Shown here: in pieces, positions 55,353 to 64,000 of the stretch
How positions within the stretch are numbered: the stretch's first letter is position 1
Layout of the letters: each line of letters starts with the position of its first letter
DNA from: Acidovorax sp. RAC01
GTDB lineage: Bacteria > Pseudomonadota > Gammaproteobacteria > Burkholderiales > Burkholderiaceae_C
Length of the DNA stretch: 64,000 bases
NCBI RefSeq assembly: GCF_001714725.1
Contig: NZ_CP016447.1
Coordinates: forward strand, 2,495,001-2,559,000
Direction of reading: 5' to 3'
Made by a program: the position numbers and the translations under genes
Notes under the pieces: generated by a model
The model's input: the letters and a program-made list of their open reading frames with translations, nothing else
Databases searched by the model: none
Told to the model about the DNA's origin: nothing

Positions 55353-56702
55353 TCAGTGCGTCGGGGCCAGCACGGCCTCGTCGGTGCAGACTTCGGCACG
55401 CAGCGTGTAGGCCTTGGCTTCGGTCACCCGCACGTCCACCATTTGCCCCACCAGGCGCGGGTGGCCCGCAAAGTTGACCACGCGGTTGCATTCCGTGCGG
55501 CCCATCAGCTCGGCGGCGTCGCGCTTGGAAGTGCCCTCGACCAGGATGCGCTGCACCGTGCCCACGCGGCTTTCGCTGATGGACTTGATGTTGGCGTTGA
55601 TCACGCCCTGCAGGTGCTGCAGGCGGCGCAGCTTCACGTCGTGCGGCGTGTCATCGTGCAGGCCTGCTGCGGGCGTGCCGGGGCGGGGGCTGAAGATGAA
55701 GCTGAAGCTGTTGTCAAAGTGGATGTCGTCGATCAGCTTCATCATCTTGTTGAAGTCGTCTTCCGTCTCGCCCGGAAAACCCACGATGAAGTCACTGCTC
55801 ATGGCCAGGTCGGGGCGGATGGCGCGCAGCTTGCGCACCGTGCTCTTGTATTCCATGGCGGTGTACCCGCGCTTCATGGCCATCAAAATGCGGTCGCTGC
55901 CGTGCTGCACGGGCAGATGCAAGTGGCTGGCCAGCTTGGGCAGCCTGGCGTAGGCCTCGATCAGCCGCGGCGTGAATTCGTTGGGGTGGCTGGTGGTGTA
56001 GCGGATGCGCTCAATGCCCGGGATGTCGGATACGTATTCGAGCAGCAGTGCAAAGTCGGCAACCTCTGCCGTGCCGCCCATCTTGCCCAGGTAGGCATTC
56101 ACGTTCTGGCCCAGCAGGGTGATTTCCTTCACGCCCTGGTCGGCCAGGCCCGCTACTTCCACCAGCACGTCGTCAAATGGGCGGCTGACCTCTTCGCCCC
56201 GGGTGTAGGGCACCACGCAGTAGCTGCAGTATTTGCTGCAACCTTCCATGATCGACACAAAGGCCGACGCGCCTTCGACACGGGCTGGCGGCAGGTGGTC
56301 GAACTTTTCGATCTCGGGGAAGCTGATGTCCACCTGGGGCAGGTTCTGGCGGTCGCGCTGGTTCAGCATTTCGGGCAGGCGGTGCAGGGTCTGCGGGCCA
56401 AACACCACATCGACGTAGGGTGCGCGCTTGATGATCTCGGCACCTTCCTGGCTGGCCACGCAGCCACCCACTCCGATCTTGACGCCACGTGCCTTCAGGT
56501 GCTTGATGCGGCCGAGGTCGCTGAACACTTTCTCCTGTGCCTTTTCGCGCACCGAGCAGGTGTTGAAGAGGATGAGGTCGGCCTCGTCCACGTTCTGCGT
56601 GGGCTCGTAGCCCTGGGCGGCGTTGAGCACGTCGGCCATCTTGTCCGAGTCGTACTCGTTCATCTGGCAGCCGAAGGTCTTGATGAATACTTTTTTGGCC
56701 AT
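55353..56702 (-). CDS. miaB: tRNA-2-methylthio-N6-dimethylallyladenosine synthase MiaB
   Basis: The 449-residue radical-SAM methylthiotransferase modifies A37 of tRNAs reading UNN codons. The N-terminal cluster Cys residues are in [21 protein letters not shown] and [11 protein letters not shown]; the radical-SAM cluster is [22 protein letters not shown] domain closes the protein. The start is the ATG giving [15 protein letters not shown], the usual family start. The two-component operon follows directly downstream. Confidence 0.96.
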   Translation of the reverse strand: MAKKVFIKTFGCQMNEYDSDKMADVLNAAQGYEPTQNVDEADLILFNTCSVREKAQEKVFSDLGRIKHLKARGVKIGVGGCVASQEGAEIIKRAPYVDVVFGPQTLHRLPEMLNQRDRQNLPQVDISFPEIEKFDHLPPARVEGASAFVSIMEGCSKYCSYCVVPYTRGEEVSRPFDDVLVEVAGLADQGVKEITLLGQNVNAYLGKMGGTAEVADFALLLEYVSDIPGIERIRYTTSHPNEFTPRLIEAYARLPKLASHLHLPVQHGSDRILMAMKRGYTAMEYKSTVRKLRAIRPDLAMSSDFIVGFPGETEDDFNKMMKLIDDIHFDNSFSFIFSPRPGTPAAGLHDDTPHDVKLRRLQHLQGVINANIKSISESRVGTVQRILVEGTSKRDAAELMGRTECNRVVNFAGHPRLVGQMVDVRVTEAKAYTLRAEVCTDEAVLAPTH

Positions 56703-56797
56703 GGCGGGCTCGCTTTGCAAACGGGAAAAGGCAGGCGCACCGCCGTCAGGGGTGCGTTGTGGTGGTGCTGGGCGCGCGCGCGGCGGGCCCCGCCGGT

Positions 56798-57262
56798 TCA
56801 TTTCTTGATGAGGTCCGACTCGGCGCGGTAGTTTCGGTCTACGCCGTCGCTGTTGCCCTTGCGGGGCAGTTCAGCTTCGCCTTGCGTGAGGATCCAGGCA
56901 GCGTGCAGCATGCCGGTGCTCTGCTCGATCACGTAGTTGACCTTGAAGGTCTGCCCGATCAAGGTGTGGGCCATGACCAGCGTGTTCTGCGGGCTGAACA
57001 GACGCATGCCTGGCGCCATGCGGATGGGTTGGCCGTTGAGCCGGGCCTCGTTGGCTCCGGTGACGGTGAGCGCGCCGCGCAGCGCCGCCTCTGGGAAGTT
57101 GCGCACCATGCCGGTACCGGTTGGCACCTGCTGGGCCTGGGCACCGGAAACCCATGCCAGGGTGCTGGCGCCAACCAGCGAGGCCAGCACCAGGGTATGA
57201 AGCCGGCGGCTGGCGAGAGATGCGTGGTGTTTGTTGTGTATGCAGCGGTTCATGGTGTACAT
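56798..57262 (-). CDS. Exported protein of unknown function
   Basis: The 154-residue protein has a signal peptide with a basic n-region ([20 protein letters not shown]), a hydrophobic core and AQA cleavage. The mature part is rich in strand-like segments. It contains [40 protein letters not shown], a pattern I have seen as a small conserved exported protein next to miaB in Comamonadaceae; no function is known to me. A second Met three codons in is an equally possible start. Confidence 0.65.
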   Translation of the reverse strand: MYTMNRCIHNKHHASLASRRLHTLVLASLVGASTLAWVSGAQAQQVPTGTGMVRNFPEAALRGALTVTGANEARLNGQPIRMAPGMRLFSPQNTLVMAHTLIGQTFKVNYVIEQSTGMLHAAWILTQGEAELPRKGNSDGVDRNYRAESDLIKK

Positions 57263-57369
57263 CCAGGGGCTGAGGGCGCGATTCTACGGTGCCCCTTGCG
57301 CCTGGCCCCGTCGGCAGCCCGCTGGCGGCCCTAACCACACCTGGCTGGTGGACTGCGAAGCCCAAAGGA

Positions 57370-57403
57370 AAAAACCCACAGGGCCAAGGCGCTGTGGGTT
57401 TTT
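57370..57403. terminator. Terminator downstream of tRNA-Met
   Basis: AAAAACCCACAG (57370-57381) pairs with CTGTGGGTTTTT (57392-57403). The stem is perfect and has T-runs on both strands. It ends the minus-strand tRNA-Met transcript 6 bp after its CCA. Confidence 0.85.
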
Positions 57404-57408
57404 GAATC

Positions 57409-57485
57409 TGGTGGTCGTAGGTGGACTTGAACCACCGACATCAGCATTATGAATGCTGCGCTCTAACCAACTGAGCTATACGACC
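57409..57485 (-). tRNA. tRNA-Met (anticodon CAU, elongator type)
   Basis: The minus strand reads GGTCGTATAGCTCAGTTGG... with an anticodon arm CAGCA-TTCATAA-TGCTG, a T arm GGTGG-TTCAAGT-CCACC and encoded CCA. The acceptor stem GGTCGTA/TACGACC is fully paired. The CAU anticodon allows Met elongator or Ile2 (lysidine) identity. A fully paired G1-C72 acceptor excludes initiator tRNA. Elongator Met is the better fit by body sequence. Confidence 0.9.
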
Positions 57486-57510
57486 GCAAACCGAAATTAT
57501 AGAACAAAAA

Positions 57511-58290
57511 TTATTGGTGTGTGAAGCTCGCTGGGCGCTTGTTCACGAAGGCGTCCATGCCCTCCTTCTGGTCCTGCGTGGCAAACAGCGCATGGAACAG
57601 GCGGCGTTCGAACATCACGCCATCGGTGAGGCTGCCTTCAAAGGCGCGGTTGACGGATTCCTTGGCGGCCATCACGGCAATCTGCGAGAAACCGGCGATG
57701 GTGATCGCCGCGCCCAACGCTTCGTCCATCAGCTTGTCGTACGGAACCACGCGGCTGACCAGCCCGGCGCGCTCCGCCTCGGTGGCATCCATCATGCGTG
57801 CTGTGAGCGCCATGTCCATCGCCTTGGACTTGCCCACCGCACGGGGCAGCCTCTGCGTACCGCCTGCGCCGGGAATCACGCCCAGCTTGATTTCGGGCTG
57901 GCCGAACTTTGCGTTGTCGGCCGCGATGATGAAGTCGCACATCATGGCCAGTTCGCAGCCGCCACCCAGTGCAAAGCCGCTCACCGCTGCGATCACCGGC
58001 TTGCGCACCGACCGGATGGATTCCCAGTTGCGGGTGATGTAGTCGCCCTTGTACGCGTCGGCAAAGCTGTACTTAGCCATCGCGCCGATGTCTGCGCCAG
58101 CGGCGAACGCACGTTCGCTGCCGGTGACGATGATGCAGCCGATCTTATCGTCCGCATCAAAGGCCTTGAGTGCCGCGCCCAGCTCGTCCATGAGCTGGTC
58201 ATTGAGCGCATTGAGCTGCTTGGGGCGGTTCAGGGTGACGATGCCGACCTTTTCGGCCTCCACACGAACCTCGATGGTTTCGTACGACAT
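57511..58290 (-). CDS. Enoyl-CoA hydratase
   Basis: The 259-residue crotonase-fold enzyme carries the oxyanion-hole motifs AFAAGADI and [13 protein letters not shown]. Two catalytic Glu residues (in GGGCEL and FGQPEI) are 20 residues apart, as in rat mitochondrial enoyl-CoA hydratase, which supports true hydratase activity. [30 protein letters not shown] is also highly typical. It adds water to 2-trans-enoyl-CoA in beta-oxidation. No other fatty-acid oxidation gene is adjacent. Confidence 0.93.
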   Translation of the reverse strand: MSYETIEVRVEAEKVGIVTLNRPKQLNALNDQLMDELGAALKAFDADDKIGCIIVTGSERAFAAGADIGAMAKYSFADAYKGDYITRNWESIRSVRKPVIAAVSGFALGGGCELAMMCDFIIAADNAKFGQPEIKLGVIPGAGGTQRLPRAVGKSKAMDMALTARMMDATEAERAGLVSRVVPYDKLMDEALGAAITIAGFSQIAVMAAKESVNRAFEGSLTDGVMFERRLFHALFATQDQKEGMDAFVNKRPASFTHQ

Positions 58291-58357
58291 GGGATCTCCT
58301 TGGGCTGTGGTTTGTTATCGGAAATAAACGGATTGAATATAGCGAAATCGGGCGTGC

Positions 58358-60178
58358 TCAAGGCCGGGCGGGTTGACCCAGCCAGCGCGCAACGGCTGCC
58401 GCATCGGAAACAGACAGGCTCACGGTGTCCGGACCTGCAGGTTCGATGCGTGGCGCCTTGCGGGCTTTGGACGCGGGCTTCCCGGTCGCCAGCATGTCTA
58501 GCGTCAGGCGCAGGATGCGGCCATCCCGGGCAACGATCGCCGTGACAGACGTGGCGCTGCCGCTGTAGAACGCAATGTCGTCCAGCTTGCCCACGCGCCA
58601 GGCACTGCCGCCGCATTCCACCCCCAGCCATTCATCCCCCGCAGCCATTCCGGCTTTCTCGGCCGCTCCCCCGCGCAGCACGGTCTTGATCTGGATGCTG
58701 TGGTTCTCCTGCACCCGGATGCCCAGGCGTTGCGCCAGCTGCGCGGTCTCGGGCTTGAGGCGCACGCCGTTCTTGCCCAGCAGCTCGGCCAGCGGAAGCT
58801 CTGCCGTGCCATGCACCCATTGATCCAGCTCCGTGTCAAAGGCGCGGCCGCCCAGCTCCCGCAGCACGGTGCGCAGGTCGTCCTCGCCCATCAGGCCGTT
58901 GGGGCAGCGCTGCCACAGCGCGCACATCACATCGTCCAGGGTGGTCTTGCCCTCGCTGCGCAGCGCCATGTCCAGGCACAGCGCTACCAGCGAGCCCTTG
59001 GTGTAGTAGCTCACCGTGGTGTTGGGCGTGTTCTCGTCCTGGCGGTAGTACTTCACCCAGGCGTCAAAGCTGGCCTGTGCCACGGTTTGCACGTGGCGGC
59101 CCGGAGTCTGGAGGACTTGGTTGATGGTCTTGGTGACCAGCTTGAGGTACGTGGCGTCGTCGATGAGTCCGGCGCGACGCAGCAGCAAGTCGTCGTAGTA
59201 GCTGGTGAAACCTTCAAAGAACCAGAGCAGTTCCGTGTAGTTCTCGCGCGCGAAATCCAGCGATGCAAACTCCGCCGGGCGCAGCCGCTTGACGTTCCAG
59301 GTGTGGAAGTACTCGTGGCTGATCAGCCCCAGCAGCGTGGTGTAGCCCTCGCTGGCACGTGCCTCGCCCGTGCGGGGCAGGTCGCGCCGGCCACAGATGA
59401 GCGCCGTGGAGTTGCGGTGCTCCAGCCCACCATACCCGTCGCCCACGGCGTTGAGCATGAACACATACGAGCGAAAAGGCGGCTTGCCGCCTCCATGCCA
59501 GAAGGCCATGGCCGTCTCGCAGATCTTTTGCGTGTCGGCCAGCAGGCGTTTGCCGTCAAACGACGGAGCCGCGCCAGCCACCACGAACCGGTGCGACACG
59601 CCGCCGGCAGTGAAGCGGCCTGTCCAGAAATTGCCCAGCTCAAAGGGGCAGTCCACCAGCGCTTCGTAGTCGGGGGCTCCGTAAAGCCCGAAGCCTTGCT
59701 TGTCGATTGCGAGCCCATCCATGCCGGTGGCCACAGACCACTGCGCGGTGGCCTCTGTGCGCGCGATCTCGATGCTGTGCGCATGCTGCTGGCTGCCCTC
59801 TACGCGCAAACAAAGGCTGGTGCCGTTGAAGAAGCCTCGCGACGCATCCAGCCAGGCAGTGCGCACCGACGTGTCGTAGGCGCACACGCCGTAGGTCAGC
59901 ACCAGCGGCTTGTCAGGACTGCAGGCGATCAGCCAGCGGTGCTTGTCGAGCTGCGTCACCGGGCTGCGCCGCCGGCCTTGCGTGGCCTGCAGGTTCTGCA
60001 GGTTCTTGGAGAACTCACGCACCAGGTAGCTGCCCGGAATCCAGACCGGAAGCGACACCTCCTGCTGCGCCTGTGGATGGGCAATCGTGAGGGTGATCCG
60101 GAAGATGTGGGCGTGTACATCGGCCGGTTCAACCCGGTAGTGAACGGCAGCGGGCTCGTGGGTTCGGGTGGCGGGCAT
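58358..60178 (-). CDS. M61-family metallopeptidase (glycyl aminopeptidase type) with PDZ domain
   Basis: The 606-residue protein has an N-terminal beta domain (residues 1-180) and a catalytic domain. The zinc motif HEYFHTWNVKRLRP has His288, Glu289 and His292; the third ligand Glu is in FFEGFTSYYDDLLLRRAGL. A PDZ-like domain (about 490-585) holds GIRVQENHSIQIKTVLRGGAAEKAGMAAGDEWLGVE. The order matches M61 peptidases that remove N-terminal Gly or Ala. There is no clear signal peptide. Confidence 0.92.
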   Translation of the reverse strand: MPATRTHEPAAVHYRVEPADVHAHIFRITLTIAHPQAQQEVSLPVWIPGSYLVREFSKNLQNLQATQGRRRSPVTQLDKHRWLIACSPDKPLVLTYGVCAYDTSVRTAWLDASRGFFNGTSLCLRVEGSQQHAHSIEIARTEATAQWSVATGMDGLAIDKQGFGLYGAPDYEALVDCPFELGNFWTGRFTAGGVSHRFVVAGAAPSFDGKRLLADTQKICETAMAFWHGGGKPPFRSYVFMLNAVGDGYGGLEHRNSTALICGRRDLPRTGEARASEGYTTLLGLISHEYFHTWNVKRLRPAEFASLDFARENYTELLWFFEGFTSYYDDLLLRRAGLIDDATYLKLVTKTINQVLQTPGRHVQTVAQASFDAWVKYYRQDENTPNTTVSYYTKGSLVALCLDMALRSEGKTTLDDVMCALWQRCPNGLMGEDDLRTVLRELGGRAFDTELDQWVHGTAELPLAELLGKNGVRLKPETAQLAQRLGIRVQENHSIQIKTVLRGGAAEKAGMAAGDEWLGVECGGSAWRVGKLDDIAFYSGSATSVTAIVARDGRILRLTLDMLATGKPASKARKAPRIEPAGPDTVSLSVSDAAAVARWLGQPARP

Positions 60179-60271
60179 GGTGGTCAGCGAGGATGCCGGC
60201 GCGGTGCCCGTGCGTGCAGTGGCACCAGCGCCGCAACAGGAAGGGAAATCAACGGTGCAGCGGCCAGGCCT

Positions 60272-61003
60272 TCAGCGGGCGCTGGCGGTGTCGGTGCTGG
60301 CCTCGGCCAGACGCTTTTCGACTTCAGCCGCGCCGATGGCGCCAGGCACGCGCGTGCCGTTGGCGAAGATGAGCGTGGGCGTGCCCGTGATCTTGTACTG
60401 GCGGCCAAACGCCAGGTTGCGCTGCAGAGCGCTCGTGTCGCAGCTGGCGGCCGGCACAGCCTTGTCGCGGATCATCATGTCTTGCCAGGCTGCGACGCGG
60501 TCCTTGGAGCACCAGATGTTGCGTGATTTTTCGGCGGAGTCGGGGCTCAGGATCGGGTACAGAAACAGGTACACCGTGACGTTGTCCACGTTCTGCATGT
60601 CGCGTTCGAAGCGCTTGCAGTAACCGCAGTTCGGGTCTTCGAACACCGCTACCTTGCGCTTGCCGTCGCCGCGCACGATGGTGAACGCATCCTTGAGCGG
60701 AAGCGCAGCGAAATCCACCGCAGTGAGCTTGGCAATGCGGTCTTCTGTCAGGTTGCGGCGGGCCTTGGTATCAATCAGCTCGCCCTGGATGACGTAGTTG
60801 CCCTTGGCATCGGTGTAAAAAAGATCGGTGCCAATGCGCACTTCGAACAGGCCCTTCATGGGGGTGGGGCGCACCTCGTCGATCTTGTCCATCTGCGGAA
60901 TGCGCTCAGCCAGCGCCTTGCGGATGTCCGCCTCCTGGGCATGGGCCGAAACGGTCAAGGCCAGCGTACCGGCAGCAGCGAGCAGGGCGGGAATCAGTTT
61001 CAT
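60272..61003 (-). CDS. dsbC: Periplasmic disulfide isomerase DsbC
   Basis: The 243-residue protein has a signal peptide (KLIPALLAAAGTLALTVSAHAQ), an N-terminal dimerisation domain and a thioredoxin fold with the active site CGYC in FEDPNCGYCKRFE. The cis-Pro segment TGTPTLIFANG is also present. DsbC reshuffles wrong disulfides and is kept reduced by DsbD, which is not in this window. The upstream gap contains no obvious promoter. Confidence 0.95.
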   Translation of the reverse strand: MKLIPALLAAAGTLALTVSAHAQEADIRKALAERIPQMDKIDEVRPTPMKGLFEVRIGTDLFYTDAKGNYVIQGELIDTKARRNLTEDRIAKLTAVDFAALPLKDAFTIVRGDGKRKVAVFEDPNCGYCKRFERDMQNVDNVTVYLFLYPILSPDSAEKSRNIWCSKDRVAAWQDMMIRDKAVPAASCDTSALQRNLAFGRQYKITGTPTLIFANGTRVPGAIGAAEVEKRLAEASTDTASAR

Positions 61004-61054
61004 CGTTCAGTCATTCCATCAGTCGGGCGGCGGCAGCAATGCCGATACCGGGGG

Positions 61055-62200
61055 TCATCGCATTCCCATGGCCTGCCTGGCCACGAAATCCTTGAGGGGG
61101 CCGCTCATGTCAAACCCCTTCATGCCTGCGTTGCGCAGCATGGGCAACGGCCCATCCTGGCGCGTAAAGAGCTGCTGCAGTCCGTCGGTGGCCAGGCCCA
61201 TGGTCCACACCGCCGCCTTGCGTTCGCGTTCATAGCGGCGCAGCAGGCGAAGGTCGCTCACGCTGCGCCAGTAGTCGCGCGCATGCAGCACGTGGGCCAA
61301 GGCCTGCACGTCTGCAAGGCCCAGGTTCAGCCCCTGGCCCGCCAGGGGGTGCACGGTGTGCGCGGCGTCGCCTGCCAAGACCCAGCTTCGGGCCTTGCGG
61401 CCCTCAGGGGGCAGCGCACCGCACCAGCGGTCAGCGCGTGCCAGCTGCAGCGGCCACATCGCGCGCTCGCTGGTCACCGTCAGGGCACCCAGGGCGCCCC
61501 CACTGGCTTCGTTCAGTCGCGCTGCAAAGTCTTGCGCGGGCAGTTCCATCAACAGCACAGCCTGCTCTGGTGAGACGGACCACACCACCGCCGCGGAGTT
61601 CCCTTGCGGCCCGCCCATGGGCAGAAAGGCCAGGATGTCATCGGGCGAGAACCATTGCCGCGCGACCTGCTGGTGGGGTTGTTGGCAGGCCAGGCGCACC
61701 GCAATGGCATGTTGTGCGTACGGGGTGACGTCGAAATGCGCGCCGAATTCGGCCCGTGTGGCGCTGGCGCGGCCTTCGCACACCACTGTGAGCGAGGCCG
61801 ACACCGGCGCCTCAACCACCTCGACCTGCGGCTGGAAGCGCACCGCCTCGGCAAGCCGGGCCTCGAGCGCCGGTACGTCGACAATCCATGCGAGTGCGTC
61901 AGCATGCTGGGCCGCTGCATCAAATTCGACACTGCCGCCCCGGTCACCCAGCACATGCATGCGCTGCACGGCGGTGGCGTGTTCGGCGTCGGGCCAGCTG
62001 CGCAGCGACTGGAGCAGATCGCGCGATGCGGCGTTCAGTGCATAGGCCCGTACATCCTGGTGGCCAGCCGATGCCGGATGTCCGGCCGTTCCCGGCGCCG
62101 CGACCAGCGCAACCTTGCGTTTTTCGCGGGCCAGCAGGAGTGCCAGGGTCCGGCCCACGATGCCCGTGCCACGGATGCAGATGTCAAAGGGTTGCGCCAT
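61055..62200 (-). CDS. UbiH/UbiF/VisC-family FAD monooxygenase
   Basis: The 381-residue flavoprotein has an N-terminal Rossmann motif (IRGTGIVGRTLALLLA) and the late FAD motif VLAGDAAHTVHPLAGQGLNLGL. Length and motifs fit ubiquinone-biosynthesis hydroxylases; which ring carbon it hydroxylates cannot be told. The start MAQPFDICIRGTG is chosen because the open frame continues far upstream into the antisense of the MOSC gene. Just before the FAD motif, residues about 261-271 (GALPPEGRKA) look like a remnant of the GC-rich repeat peptide found in mpl. Confidence 0.85.
   Translation of the reverse strand: MAQPFDICIRGTGIVGRTLALLLAREKRKVALVAAPGTAGHPASAGHQDVRAYALNAASRDLLQSLRSWPDAEHATAVQRMHVLGDRGGSVEFDAAAQHADALAWIVDVPALEARLAEAVRFQPQVEVVEAPVSASLTVVCEGRASATRAEFGAHFDVTPYAQHAIAVRLACQQPHQQVARQWFSPDDILAFLPMGGPQGNSAAVVWSVSPEQAVLLMELPAQDFAARLNEASGGALGALTVTSERAMWPLQLARADRWCGALPPEGRKARSWVLAGDAAHTVHPLAGQGLNLGLADVQALAHVLHARDYWRSVSDLRLLRRYERERKAAVWTMGLATDGLQQLFTRQDGPLPMLRNAGMKGFDMSGPLKDFVARQAMGMR
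61391..61420. repeat. Possible remnant of the GC-rich mpl-type repeat inside the UbiH-like gene
   Basis: The minus strand shows GCGCTGCCCCCTGAGGG followed by CCGCAAGGC, resembling the centre of the 76-bp unit in mpl (TCGCTGCCCCCCGAGGG). The encoded GALPPEGRKA echoes SLPPEGALTA. The match is short and could be chance. Confidence 0.3.
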
Positions 62201-62324
62201 GCCGTTGATTGTAGGAGCGCCACTGAGGCACCCCCGGAGTGCAGGGTTGTTCCCTGCGGGGCTGCACAATCGTGCCGGGTGTATCTCGTCAATTCCCTTC
62301 TTTGCCATTTGCGGAGCATGCAGC

Positions 62325-63197
62325 GTGAGCAGCTTTAATCCCGAGTCCGACGTTTCCGGCACTATTGCCCGCCTGTTCGTGTATCCCGTCAAGTCGTGCG
62401 CGGGTGTCGAGGTGCAGGAGGCACTGCTCACCGAAACCGGTCTGGATCTGGACAGGGCGTGGATGGTGGTTGACGCGCAGGGCGAGTTCGTCACCCAGCG
62501 ATCACAACCGCGCATGGCACTGATACGGCCGCAGATCAGGACCAGCGAGGTGGTGTTGCGGGCTCCCGGCATGCTGGCGCTGCACCTGGGGCTGGACACG
62601 GTCGAAGCGCCCGCGAGCGTCACCTTGTGGGGAGAGACGGTGCCCGCGTGGGACATGGGGGCGGTGGCGGCGCAGTGGTTCTCGGATTTTCTGGGGCAGC
62701 CCTGCCGGCTGGTGCGGTTCGATCCCGAGTACCAGCGGCTGTCCAGCATGCGCTGGACGGGTGGTGTCGAGGCGCCCAACCAGTTTTCGGACGGGTTCCC
62801 GGTGCTGGTGTGCAGTGAGGCGTCCCTGCAAGACCTCAACGCCCGGCTGGGAGCCCTCGGCCATGCAGCCGTGGGGATCGAGCGGTTTCGCCCCAACGTG
62901 GTCCTTGCGGGCGGTGAGCCCCACGACGAGGATCGCCTGGACATGATCCGGCTGGACGCCGCCGACGCCGAGGTGCATCTGCAGCCGGTGAAGCCGTGTG
63001 CGCGCTGCCCCATTCCCGACGTGGACCCTGCCACCGGCGAAACCGGCACCGCAGTCGGCTCAACGCTGCGCACCTACCGGCAGGACAGGCGGCTTGACGG
63101 TGCAATCACTTTCGGCATGAACGCCATCGTGCGGCGGGGTGCTGGCAGCCTGCTGCGCGTCGGCCAGCGCTTTGCGGCCGACCTGCGGTTCGACTGA
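62325..63197 (+). CDS. MOSC-domain protein (YcbX-like)
   Basis: The 290-residue protein has a MOSC N-terminal beta-barrel (GTIARLFVYPVKSCAGVEVQEALLTETGLDLDRAWMVVD) and a MOSC domain. PCARCPIPDVDPATGE carries the conserved Cys that binds a sulfur or molybdenum cofactor ligand. Such proteins reduce N-hydroxylated compounds with a molybdenum cofactor. A GTG start at 62325 is chosen: GGAG lies 8 nt before it and the first domain follows at once. An earlier ATG at 62115 is inside the antisense of the UbiH-like gene. Confidence 0.86.
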   Translation: MSSFNPESDVSGTIARLFVYPVKSCAGVEVQEALLTETGLDLDRAWMVVDAQGEFVTQRSQPRMALIRPQIRTSEVVLRAPGMLALHLGLDTVEAPASVTLWGETVPAWDMGAVAAQWFSDFLGQPCRLVRFDPEYQRLSSMRWTGGVEAPNQFSDGFPVLVCSEASLQDLNARLGALGHAAVGIERFRPNVVLAGGEPHDEDRLDMIRLDAADAEVHLQPVKPCARCPIPDVDPATGETGTAVGSTLRTYRQDRRLDGAITFGMNAIVRRGAGSLLRVGQRFAADLRFD

Positions 63198-63308
63198 AAC
63201 AGGGCGGCAGTTCACCGGGATTGCCGTGGCGATGGTGCAGGGCCCGTGCTCATCTCAGGCAGCCCCGTAAAATGCGCGGTTTGTCTCCGAACACCAGAAA
63301 GCCCTGCC

Positions 63309-64000
63309 ATGAGCCTCCAATGCGGCATCGTGGGCCTGCCCAATGTGGGCAAGTCCACTCTCTTCAACGCGCTGACCAAGGCCGGCATCGCCGCCGAAAA
63401 CTATCCTTTCTGCACCATTGAGCCCAACGTCGGGGTGGTCGAGGTGCCCGATCCGCGCCTGCAGCAGCTGGCGGACATCATCTCGCCCGAGCGCATCGTC
63501 CCCGCCATTGTCGAATTTGTGGACATCGCTGGCCTGGTGGCCGGTGCCAGCCAGGGCGAAGGCCTGGGCAACCAGTTTCTGGCGCACATCCGCGAAACGG
63601 ACGCCATCGTCAACGTGGTGCGCTGCTTTGAAGACGACAACGTAATCCACGTGGCGGGCCGTGTGGACCCGATCTCCGACATTGAAGTCATCCAGACCGA
63701 GCTGTGCCTGGCCGACATGGGTACGGTCGAGAAGGCGCTGAACCGCTACACCAAGGCCGCCAAGTCGGGCAACGACAAGGATGCTGCCAAGCTGGTGGCG
63801 CTGCTCACGCGCATCCAGGCAGCGCTCAATGAAGGCAAGCCGGCCCGCAGCGTTGACGTGACCAAGGAAGAGCAGCCCCTGCTCAAATCCCTGTGCCTCA
63901 TCACGGCCAAGCCCGCCATGTTTGTCGGCAACGTGAGCGAAGACGGCTTTGAGAACAACCCGTTCCTGGACCGCCTCAAGGAATACGCCGCCAGCCAGAA
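63309..64000 (+). CDS. ychF: Ribosome-binding ATPase YchF (partial, cut by the window end)
   Basis: The visible 230 residues start [40 protein letters not shown], the YchF/OLA1 P-loop and switch regions. They continue through [37 protein letters not shown]. YchF is an Obg-related P-loop protein that prefers ATP and binds ribosomes. The ATG is the only good start. The reading frame is open at the last base of the window, so the TGS domain lies outside. Confidence 0.96.
   Translation, partial: MSLQCGIVGLPNVGKSTLFNALTKAGIAAENYPFCTIEPNVGVVEVPDPRLQQLADIISPERIVPAIVEFVDIAGLVAGASQGEGLGNQFLAHIRETDAIVNVVRCFEDDNVIHVAGRVDPISDIEVIQTELCLADMGTVEKALNRYTKAAKSGNDKDAAKLVALLTRIQAALNEGKPARSVDVTKEEQPLLKSLCLITAKPAMFVGNVSEDGFENNPFLDRLKEYAASQ

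Noticed and set aside
57409..57485. The tRNA considered as initiator fMet or as Ile2.
   Set aside because: The fully paired first base pair of the acceptor stem excludes the initiator. Ile2 remains possible since the anticodon is CAU, but the body fits elongator Met better.
62201..63073. Large minus-strand extension of the UbiH-like open frame through the MOSC gene.
   Set aside because: The UbiH-like protein starts at its Rossmann motif. The extension is antisense to the MOSC domain gene and shows no conserved features.

Overview
The window is a GC-rich, densely coded chromosomal segment. Gene content (pilSR, opgGH, accBC, nrdAB, an mpl-type ligase, a Lys/Ala-rich histone H1-like protein) and short dispersed repeats built around TAGCT and AGCGCTT words point to a betaproteobacterium of the Comamonadaceae, probably Acidovorax or a close relative. 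That assignment is an inference from content and style. I see no prophage, insertion sequence, rRNA operon or CRISPR array. One tRNA gene is present (elongator Met, minus strand). Both window edges cut genes: an unrecognised C-terminus on the left and ychF on the right.

Layout. 1-10 kb: partial gene, EF-hand protein, cytosolic 5'-nucleotidase, gspF, an SDR, a luciferase-like flavin oxidoreductase, an M48 protease, ruvC, a CdsA-like/PlsC-like phospholipid pair, and an AraC regulator divergent from a cytochrome P450. 11.7-16.5 kb: a minus-strand run RNB exonuclease - TonB-like - aroE - mtgA. 16.7-24.3 kb: a PglL/Wzy-type O-ligase, a YqiA-type hydrolase, a Ser/Thr kinase-HDOD-GAF fusion, rodA and tldD. 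25-32.9 kb: aroG behind an aromatic-residue leader peptide and terminator, mpl carrying repeat-derived insertions, a TlpA-like protein, accBC and prmA. 33-41.8 kb: a zinc-ribbon/DUF3426 protein, a PfkB kinase, an H1-like protein, nrdA-nrdB behind two NrdR boxes, and ampD. 41.8-47.8 kb: pilR-pilS, a small PP0621-like protein, a CcsA-like protein, and ffh. 47.9-55.3 kb: glrK-qseG-glrR followed by opgG-opgH. 55.4-64 kb: miaB, an exported protein, tRNA-Met, enoyl-CoA hydratase, an M61 peptidase, dsbC, a UbiH-type monooxygenase, a MOSC protein and ychF.

The main findings are regulatory. (1) Upstream of opgG, just downstream of the sigma-54 activator gene glrR, there is a near-consensus -24/-12 promoter with exact GG-N10-GC spacing. 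Two perfect TGTCGC-N6-GCGACA palindromes lie about 130 and 195 bp upstream of it. They fit the TGTC-N10-GACA site described for enterobacterial GlrR. This predicts direct GlrR/sigma-54 control of osmoregulated periplasmic glucan synthesis. (2) aroG is preceded by an 18-codon leader (MQVRSAFYFWFFISVQGG), a 1:2 pairing, a candidate antiterminator and an intrinsic terminator, which is a complete attenuator layout. (3) Two families of dispersed repeats occur between genes and also inside the reading frames of aroE, the RNB exonuclease, mpl and perhaps tldD and ubiH, where they encode peptide segments.
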